This document shows, in pieces, positions 7,809-12,513 of a stretch of DNA of 12,513 nt. Origin of the DNA: Victivallales bacterium (GTDB taxonomy: Bacteria; Verrucomicrobiota; Lentisphaeria; Oligosphaerales; Oligosphaeraceae); assembly GCA_017963875.1 (NCBI GenBank), contig JAGCTA010000441.1, positions 1 to 12,513 on the forward strand. Reading direction: 5' to 3'. The notes beneath the pieces were generated by a model. That model was not told the DNA's origin. It did no database searches and worked only from the letters and a program-made list of their open reading frames with translations. Every line of letters begins with the position of its first letter. The stretch's first letter is position 1. Position numbers and translations under genes: made by a program.

Positions 7809-7835
7809 AAAATTCCCTTGCACAAAAGCCGCAAG
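7809..7835 (-). terminator. Weak terminator-like hairpin after rsmG
   Basis: In the minus-strand reading, CTTGC (7835-7831) pairs with GCAAG (7821-7817) across a 9-base loop and is followed by GGGAATTTT. The stem is only five pairs and the T run is short, so termination would be inefficient at best. It begins 10 bases after the rsmG stop. Confidence 0.25.
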
Positions 7836-7845
7836 ATACAGTGAA

Positions 7846-8619
7846 TCATCCCTTTTTCCGATGAATCTTTTCATCGGTCTTCAGGGCGAGCACGGCCCAA
7901 CGGTCAGGGTCGCTCTCGTCCAACGCGATGCGGTGTTCCTCCAGAAGCGTAAAGCCCAAGCGTGGCATAGCCTTCAGAAACTCCTTTCGCTCTTCCGTCG
8001 GATAAGACTGCCCCTTGAGACAAAGGAAAATGCCGTTGACTTCCAGAAGTTCCTTTGCGTCCAAAAGCAGTTCCGCAGCCTTGCCGACGGCACGTGCCGT
8101 GACAATTTTGCATTTTTTGTGCAATTCAGGCGCGAAATGAGCCACTTCACGTCCCCTAAAGGCTTTTGCCTCCGCCAATCGGCAGTCCGTCAAGCGCACG
8201 GCCTCCGAGAGAAACATGACTTTCTTTGGCCGTGAATCCACCAAAACAAAATGCCTGTCAGGAAGCCATGTCATCAGCGGCAGCCCTGGATATCCTCCCC
8301 CAGAGCCGAGATCCAGCACGATATCCCCTTGCGTTGTATAATTCTGAACGAGATTGAGGACTGTAAGCGAGTCGAAGACATGGAATTTCAAATATCCCTT
8401 GTCATCCGTGATTCGCGTAAGATTCAGCCATTCATTCACATAACTCAAATGACTATACAGATGTTCGAGTATGTCACGCTGGCGTTGTGAAACGGTCAGT
8501 TCCAAATCAGCGCACGCCTGCAGAAACCAGTTCCATGCCTCGTCGCTGAAGGTCAATGCTGGAGCCTTTTCTGGCTTGAAATCATCAGGGTTGATTGGAT
8601 GCTCCTCCATCTGCGCCAT
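7846..8619 (-). CDS. rsmG: 16S rRNA (guanine527-N7)-methyltransferase RsmG
   Basis: RsmG (GidB) transfers a methyl group from S-adenosylmethionine to N7 of G527 in 16S rRNA, in the 530 loop of the 30S subunit. The 257-residue product has the family's NEWLNLTRITD segment (62-72), HVFDSL (80-85), the SAM-binding motif I VLDLGSGGGYPGLPL (101-115), motif II VDSRPKKVMFL (127-137) and TARAVG further on. E. coli RsmG is about 207 residues; the extra length here is mostly an N-terminal extension of about 30 residues plus a basic tail (HRKKG). The ATG at 8619 is preferred because GGGGGGAAGG ends 8 bases upstream; an ATG three codons later is possible. It follows prfC by 18 bases, so the two are probably cotranscribed. 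Loss of RsmG is known in other bacteria to give low-level streptomycin resistance. Confidence 0.96.
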   Translation of the reverse strand: MAQMEEHPINPDDFKPEKAPALTFSDEAWNWFLQACADLELTVSQRQRDILEHLYSHLSYVNEWLNLTRITDDKGYLKFHVFDSLTVLNLVQNYTTQGDIVLDLGSGGGYPGLPLMTWLPDRHFVLVDSRPKKVMFLSEAVRLTDCRLAEAKAFRGREVAHFAPELHKKCKIVTARAVGKAAELLLDAKELLEVNGIFLCLKGQSYPTEERKEFLKAMPRLGFTLLEEHRIALDESDPDRWAVLALKTDEKIHRKKG

Positions 8620-8627
8620 GATAGTCG

Positions 8628-8637
8628 CCTTCCCCCC
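8628..8637 (-). promoter_or_regulatory. Purine-rich ribosome binding site of rsmG
   Basis: On the minus strand the run GGGGGGAAGG directly follows the prfC stop codon and ends 8 bases before the rsmG ATG. The site fills more than half of the 18-base gap, which fits translation of rsmG from the prfC message. Confidence 0.65.
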
Positions 8638-10245
8638 TCAAATCGTATCCCGCTGTAACGGAGAATACTTCGTCAGCGGATATTTTTCATTCTTCTCAAG
8701 GAAATAATCCACGCTCCATTCATCGGGAAACAGAATGGCCAACATGCCATCGACATCAGTTGCAAGGCGGACATTGGAGCCAAGATACACGCCTTTGAAA
8801 TCCTCCGCCGTAACACCCTCGGCAAACCAGCGGACAACGGTGAATGGACTTTCCTCAAGCCTGACTTCCGCTGCGTATTCCGTTTCCATGCGGTGTTTGA
8901 CAACCTCGAACTGCAACTGACCGACCGCACCAAGCAACACCGTCTTCTGAAGCATGCCAACCATCTGGAACACCTGAATCACACCTTCGTTGAGCAACTG
9001 GTCAAGACCGTCGCGGAACTGTTTGAACTTGGACGGCGCAGTATTGTGAAGATAGCAGAACACTTCAGGCGGGAAACGAGGTATTTCGTTGAATTGGAGG
9101 TCCTTGATATTTGTCAAGGTATCCCCTATGCGAAAATTGCCATGTGAAACCAATCCGACGATATCCCCTGGATAGGCCGTTTCTACCGTCTCCCGTTCCT
9201 GACCAAATAGTTTCTGTGGGTAGGAAAGGCGAATCGGTTTTCCACCGCGCGGATTAATGACCGTCATGTCCTTTTGGAAAATCCCTGAACACACGCGCAT
9301 AAACGACAGGCTGTCCCGATGATTCGGGTCCATATTCGCCTGGATTTTGAAGATGAACCCAGAAAAATCCTCCCGTTCCACTGGCACAAGGCCGATGGAT
9401 GATTTACGAGGCTTGGGAGGCATTCCATGCTTCACAAAATAATCCAGAAGCAACTTGACACCGAAATTGTTGATCGCGGAACCGAAAAACACTGGCGTCA
9501 ATTCCCCTGAAGCGACTTTTTCGTCATCAAAATCCTCTCCCGCAAGTGTCAGCAATTCAATCTGTTCCAACCACTCGCGATATGTGTCTGGATGCAAAAG
9601 GCTCGCCACACGTGCATCCTCTGCGCCCGTCACCTGCTCAGCGGCTTTCGCCATGCCCTTCCCTTGGTTGGAGTAAACATGAAGTTCCTTCGCCAGCCTG
9701 TCATACACGCCTTTGAAGTCAGGGCCATCGCCAAGCGGCCAGGTTACTGGAAAAGTGCCGATGCCAAGCACCTTCTCCAAATCGTCCAGCAAATCAAGGG
9801 GATTCATGGCTGGACGGTCCATCTTGTTCATAAAGGTGAAGATTGGGATGCCACGCATCCTGCATATTTCAAACAACTTGCGAGTTCGTTCCTCTATGCC
9901 TTTGCCTGCGTCGATGACCATGATGACCGAATCCACGGCCGTCAGCACCCGATAGGTGTCTTCCGAGAAGTCACGATGTCCAGGCGTATCCAGAAGATTG
10001 ACGCAATAACCCTCGTAATCAAACTGAAGAACCGTCGAGGAAATTGAAATGCCGCGTTCCTTTTCAATTTCCATCCAGTCGGAAGTCGTGCTTCGCTGGT
10101 TCTTCTTTGCACGGACCGCGCCTGCCAACTGCAACGCGCCTCCATACAGAAGCAATTTTTCTGTCAGTGTTGTTTTTCCCGCGTCAGGATGGGAAATGAT
10201 TGCAAAGGTTCGCCGACGCTGTATTTCTTTGGTTGTATCAGACAT
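8638..10245 (-). CDS. prfC: Peptide chain release factor 3 (GTPase RF3)
   Basis: RF3 is a translational GTPase that recycles RF1 and RF2 from the ribosome after peptide release. The 535-residue product matches the family length (E. coli 529). The G domain shows G1 HPDAGKTT (19-26), the RF3-typical SDWMEIEKERGISI (55-68, containing switch I), G3 DTPGH (86-90) and G4 NKMD (140-143). RF3-type domains II and III follow, with no EF-G-like domain IV. The ATG at 10245 aligns with known starts; a TTG four codons upstream is in frame but less likely. No strong Shine-Dalgarno is visible. A promoter-like sequence lies about 70 bases upstream. rsmG follows 18 bases downstream, forming a two-gene translation unit. 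Confidence 0.97.
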   Translation of the reverse strand: MSDTTKEIQRRRTFAIISHPDAGKTTLTEKLLLYGGALQLAGAVRAKKNQRSTTSDWMEIEKERGISISSTVLQFDYEGYCVNLLDTPGHRDFSEDTYRVLTAVDSVIMVIDAGKGIEERTRKLFEICRMRGIPIFTFMNKMDRPAMNPLDLLDDLEKVLGIGTFPVTWPLGDGPDFKGVYDRLAKELHVYSNQGKGMAKAAEQVTGAEDARVASLLHPDTYREWLEQIELLTLAGEDFDDEKVASGELTPVFFGSAINNFGVKLLLDYFVKHGMPPKPRKSSIGLVPVEREDFSGFIFKIQANMDPNHRDSLSFMRVCSGIFQKDMTVINPRGGKPIRLSYPQKLFGQERETVETAYPGDIVGLVSHGNFRIGDTLTNIKDLQFNEIPRFPPEVFCYLHNTAPSKFKQFRDGLDQLLNEGVIQVFQMVGMLQKTVLLGAVGQLQFEVVKHRMETEYAAEVRLEESPFTVVRWFAEGVTAEDFKGVYLGSNVRLATDVDGMLAILFPDEWSVDYFLEKNEKYPLTKYSPLQRDTI

Positions 10246-10289
10246 GTGAATCAGCAACTACTGCGGGGCTTTCATCGTCCCACGTGTTC

Positions 10290-10335
10290 TTGGGGAATTG
10301 ATGTTCAAATTATAAATATAATGCCATTTCCCCAA
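10290..10335. repeat. 8-base inverted repeat around the prfC -10 region
   Basis: TTGGGGAA (10290-10297) and TTCCCCAA (10328-10335) form a perfect 8-base inverted repeat with a 30-base AT-rich spacer containing the candidate -10 element of prfC. The spacing is about three helical turns centre to centre (38 bases is about 3.6 turns). It may be an operator, a looped-out hairpin or chance. Confidence 0.4.
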
Positions 10336-10343
10336 AAAGTGAA
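10315..10343 (-). promoter_or_regulatory. Candidate sigma-70 promoter for prfC-rsmG
   Basis: On the minus strand TTCACT (10343-10338, four of six consensus matches) and TATATT (10320-10315, five of six) are 17 bases apart. A perfect TATAAT also occurs at 10314-10309 but lacks a good -35 at the right distance. A start near 10308 would give a leader of about 60 bases. The -35 touches the base next to the stop codon of the upstream gene. Confidence 0.45.
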
Positions 10344-10346
10344 GTG

Positions 10347-10973
10347 TCATGGCATTGAATCGCCGCCAGTCAACAGACGAAATCTTTGTTGAATGGCCTG
10401 TTCCCGATTCTGTTTGCGCTCATCCACGATGTGCCGCAGTTGCTCCAATTCCATTTCCAGTTTGTCAATTTCATGCATTTGCTGCCGAAGCGACTCATCG
10501 AACGCTTGTTCCAGCATTCGCTTAAGTTGTTCCCTTCCGTTCAGAAGATTTGCCTGACGGATTGCCTCCTGTTCCGCGCTCAGCAGATTCAAGTCAATTT
10601 TCTCCAGCCGTCTCAACTCCTTGCTCAATTGCCGAATCTGCCTCTGAAGAGTTTCATATTCAAGCATTCGGTCATATTCCAGCCTGTCTGCCTGACGTGT
10701 TTCCTCCAGTTTCATAAAATGCCTGGCCAACCGTTTCAAATAATTGCCCGACACGCCAGGCTGCTCTTTTGCGCATTGCTTCCATTCTTCAAGCAAATCA
10801 GGGGAATACTCGCCATAGAAGCGGAACATGAGCTCTATATCCAACGCAGGAAAAAGAGAGGCAAGAGCGGATCTGTCACGGGCCATCGCCTTTTCATGCG
10901 CATCATCAGCCGACAGCCCGAAAGCCATCAAAATCATGCACAAGACTAGAAAGGCAAAGGAGTGATTCATCAT
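10347..10973 (-). CDS. Secreted coiled-coil protein of unknown family
   Basis: I do not recognise a family. The 208-residue product starts with a signal peptide (about 1-22, hydrophobic FAFLVLCMILMAFGL ending SA-DD), so it should be exported. A short globular part follows (about 30-80, FYGEYSPDLLEEW). Residues about 80-197 are rich in Glu, Gln, Arg, Lys and Leu with heptad-like spacing (LQRQIRQLSKELRRLEKI; IDKLEMELEQLRHIVDE), predicting a long coiled coil, probably two helices broken near LNGRE (144-148). The mature part has one cysteine (C67). Start codons at 10973 and 10970 are both possible; neither has a strong ribosome binding site. It follows the anti-sigma gene by 39 bases and is likely the third gene of the ECF unit. 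Its size, export and helical content recall Spy/CpxP-type periplasmic proteins, but no LTxxQ motif is seen, so that is only a comparison. Confidence 0.8.
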   Translation of the reverse strand: MMNHSFAFLVLCMILMAFGLSADDAHEKAMARDRSALASLFPALDIELMFRFYGEYSPDLLEEWKQCAKEQPGVSGNYLKRLARHFMKLEETRQADRLEYDRMLEYETLQRQIRQLSKELRRLEKIDLNLLSAEQEAIRQANLLNGREQLKRMLEQAFDESLRQQMHEIDKLEMELEQLRHIVDERKQNREQAIQQRFRLLTGGDSMP

Positions 10974-11012
10974 GGATTCGATTCCAAGAAAGCGAACCTA
11001 TCAGGAATATTT

Positions 11013-11780
11013 TTAGAAGGCGCTGTGAACATCTGGATCAAGGCAATCGCTGAAGACATCACGCTGCTGGCTTATACGACGGCGAATGCCCTGAACTGCG
11101 TCATTGACATCCCACTCTGGAAACATCTCAGGATCATCATAATACACGTCCGATGCCGCAGAACCTGACACCTTCGTTTCCGCCGACACAGATGTCGATG
11201 CAAGCGCGATAAAAGAAACTGGCAAACGGCCTTCAACATGCGTGCCGTCCAGAGGTATATTCGCGCTCATGGCCAATTCCGCCAGCGACTTCGAAGAATC
11301 AGCCACATCGTTGCTTGCCGTCACGGTTGTTCCATGCGACGGCGTGCTGTCTTCAGTTGAAGACACTACAGGGGAAACATGCGATTGCGCCGCTTCACGC
11401 TCCGCACGGGAAAGCCGAGCCAACGACTGCGGCGATTGTGCAACCTCCTCCTGGGGGAACAGTCCATACAGGAAAAACAGCAGCACAGCAAAGCCAGCCA
11501 CTCGTGCACTCCAAAGCAGCGCGTGAAGAAAGAAACGGCGCCTTTTCCTGCATCCTCCACGATATCGTTCATCAGCCAGTTGCACAAGACGTGATATGTC
11601 GTTGCCTGACAAATGATTCGAGATATTATCCCTGCTGTCGTTCCTCAACAGTCCCTGGATATACAACTCATTGCGACATTCGGGGCAATGACGGCTATGG
11701 CGAACCCATACCTCATATTCCACACTACCTTCGCCATGCTTCAGTGCACGCTGCCGAATATGGTCGCAATTATGACTCAT
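11013..11780 (-). CDS. Transmembrane anti-sigma factor with HC2-type zinc motif
   Basis: This 255-residue protein probably binds and silences the ECF sigma factor encoded just upstream. Its cytoplasmic N-terminus has the zinc anti-sigma signature H28-x3-C32-x2-C35 (HSRHCPECRNEL), with C5, H3 or H7 as possible fourth ligand. A basic stretch (CRKRRRFF, 77-84) precedes one transmembrane helix (about 85-107). The rest (about 110-255) should be periplasmic, is rich in Ser, Thr and Ala, and matches no domain I know. The ATG at 11780 is chosen because TGGAGG lies 4 bases upstream and the zinc domain starts there; an in-frame TTG-type extension to 11897 is implausible. The start lies inside the last codons of the sigma gene (11-base overlap), typical of translationally coupled sigma/anti-sigma pairs. 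Confidence 0.82.
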   Translation of the reverse strand: MSHNCDHIRQRALKHGEGSVEYEVWVRHSRHCPECRNELYIQGLLRNDSRDNISNHLSGNDISRLVQLADERYRGGCRKRRRFFLHALLWSARVAGFAVLLFFLYGLFPQEEVAQSPQSLARLSRAEREAAQSHVSPVVSSTEDSTPSHGTTVTASNDVADSSKSLAELAMSANIPLDGTHVEGRLPVSFIALASTSVSAETKVSGSAASDVYYDDPEMFPEWDVNDAVQGIRRRISQQRDVFSDCLDPDVHSAF

Positions 11781-12384
11781 GCCGCCTCCACATGATACCC
11801 AACAACTTGATGGATTCATGATAACGCCACAATGCCGTCCCCTGAGGAATCCCCAAGGTCTCCGCAATCTCCTTATACGGCATTTCCGCATAAACACGCA
11901 ATTCGACGACCTGGCGGTACTCGTTCGGCAATCTGCCTACTAGTTCACGAAGAAGCGCAAAGTCATGCGACAGCGACACATTGTTGAATGGCGTCGCCCT
12001 GCCCATGGATTCCTCTGGCAATTCCTCGCCTGTGATTTCAAACTTCCTCCTGCGCCACAAATCAATCGACAAATTATGCGCCACACGGAAAAGCCATGGA
12101 CCGAGGTTGCCGTTCTGAGAGGACAACGGAGGGCGCCGAATCAGTTTCATGAAGACTTCCTGGCAAATGTCCTTCGCCAAATCTTCTGAATTCACGATGT
12201 GCTGTGAATACGCTATCAACTTGCGTTCATAGCGTGTCACGAGTTCCTGCACCGCCGTGCTGTCCCCCGCGACCATCCGTTCAACCAACTCCATATCGCT
12301 GGCACCATCGGCATAGACAGACTGCTCGACTAATGTCAATGAACGCTCATCGAACATTTCCTCAGCATATTCTTCTCTATCCAT
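11770..12384 (-). CDS. ECF-type RNA polymerase sigma factor
   Basis: This 204-residue protein has the two-domain layout of group 4 sigma factors. Sigma region 2 covers about 32-115, including SEDLAKDICQEVFMKLIRRP (66-85) and WLFRVAHNLSIDLWRRRK (97-114). Sigma region 4 covers about 142-196, with RLPNEYRQVVELR and the helix-turn-helix YKEIAETLGIPQGT (170-183). After it, WRYHESIKLL replaces the usual basic SRLHRARKKL-like recognition end. About 30 acidic residues precede region 2. Start choice is uncertain: ATG at 12384 has GGA 7 bases upstream (GGAAAGAGAC), ATG at 12396 and a TTG at 12411 are also in frame. The gene is first in a cassette with the anti-sigma factor and a secreted coiled-coil protein. 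The inducing signal is unknown. Confidence 0.92.
   Translation of the reverse strand: MDREEYAEEMFDERSLTLVEQSVYADGASDMELVERMVAGDSTAVQELVTRYERKLIAYSQHIVNSEDLAKDICQEVFMKLIRRPPLSSQNGNLGPWLFRVAHNLSIDLWRRRKFEITGEELPEESMGRATPFNNVSLSHDFALLRELVGRLPNEYRQVVELRVYAEMPYKEIAETLGIPQGTALWRYHESIKLLGIMWRRHES
11785..11789 (-). promoter_or_regulatory. Shine-Dalgarno GGAGG of the anti-sigma gene, inside the sigma gene
   Basis: GGAGG on the minus strand ends 4 bases before the ATG at 11780 and is formed by the Trp-Arg-Arg codons near the end of the ECF sigma gene. It fixes the anti-sigma start and explains coupled translation. Confidence 0.75.
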
Positions 12385-12396
12385 GTCTCTTTCCAT

Positions 12397-12513
12397 TTTC
12401 TTACAAAACAACCTGCCAAACTTCGACGTTCAAAGTCAGAATTCGGCGAAAAACTAATAATAAAACGGACAAAACAACAGACATATTGGCGATGCGGATA
12501 ATAGATGCCATAC
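12397..12513 (-). other. Upstream region of the ECF cassette
   Basis: These 117 bases up to the right edge are AT-rich and hold no gene I can support. They should contain the promoter of the ECF cassette, but I see no convincing -35/-10 pair. An imperfect 15-base dyad (CTT-GA-TC-AAG pattern) lies at 12421-12435. Confidence 0.35.

Larger units (their letters stand above)
7633..7845 (-). other. Intergenic leader between rsmG and proS
   Basis: This 213-base gap is the longest in the window. It holds no convincing gene. It contains a weak stem-loop just after rsmG, a 6-base inverted repeat (7769-7788) and a promoter-like pair, each entered separately. No T-box features were recognised. Confidence 0.6.

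Noticed and set aside
7633..7845. T-box or other riboswitch before proS
   Set aside because: No T-box signature or antiterminator bulge was recognised, and there is no strong terminator before the gene.
10386..10949. 187-codon open frame on the plus strand opposite the coiled-coil gene
   Set aside because: Its translation is a Phe/Leu/Gln-rich string with no recognisable motif, as expected opposite a Glu/Gln/Lys-rich coiled coil. The minus-strand frame has a signal peptide and fits the operon.
11781..11897. 39-residue N-terminal extension of the anti-sigma gene
   Set aside because: It would overlap the sigma gene deeply and is unlike anti-sigma N-termini; GGAGG precedes the ATG at 11780.
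1..12513. CRISPR array, insertion sequence, prophage, toxin-antitoxin or defence genes
   Set aside because: No direct repeat series, transposase, integrase or small paired genes were seen; gaps are short and filled by housekeeping and regulatory genes.

Overview
The window is a compact, ordinary-looking stretch of bacterial chromosome of about even base composition. All ten recognisable genes lie on the minus strand, so they are read from the right edge to the left edge. No rRNA, tRNA, CRISPR array, insertion sequence, integrase or toxin-antitoxin gene is visible. Taxonomy cannot be fixed by eye. The mix of a divergent sigma-70 factor, a membrane FHA protein, an ECF sigma with an HC2-type anti-sigma and a bacterial-type prolyl-tRNA synthetase would suit the Verrucomicrobiota/Lentisphaerota (PVC) group, but this is a weak inference.

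Right third (about 12400 to 10250): an ECF sigma factor overlaps by 11 bases the start of a membrane-anchored anti-sigma factor with an H-x3-C-x2-C zinc motif. This is followed after 39 bases by a secreted coiled-coil protein of unknown family. The layout is a classic envelope-signalling cassette with an unidentified third member.

Middle (10245 to 5893): three translation genes. These are peptide release factor 3 (prfC), 16S rRNA m7G527 methyltransferase (rsmG, 18 bases downstream) and, after a 213-base gap with a promoter-like sequence and inverted repeats, prolyl-tRNA synthetase (proS). A promoter-like sequence also precedes prfC.

Left half (5821 to 1): a tightly spaced run (gaps 35, 43 and 30 bases) of a tandem-FHA tail-anchored protein, a divergent RpoD/RpoS-like sigma factor, a secreted purple-acid-phosphatase-like metallophosphoesterase and uvrA. 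uvrA is cut by the left window edge after 766 codons. The spacing suggests one transcript linking phospho-signal reading, promoter selection, phosphate ester hydrolysis and excision repair, but the functional link is inference.

The points most worth a second look are the altered DNA-contact residues of the divergent sigma factor (equivalents of E. coli R584, R588 and W433), the lost phosphate-contact arginine in the second FHA domain, the replaced metal ligand in the phosphoesterase, and the unassigned coiled-coil protein of the ECF cassette. I do not see a clearly new defence or mobile system.
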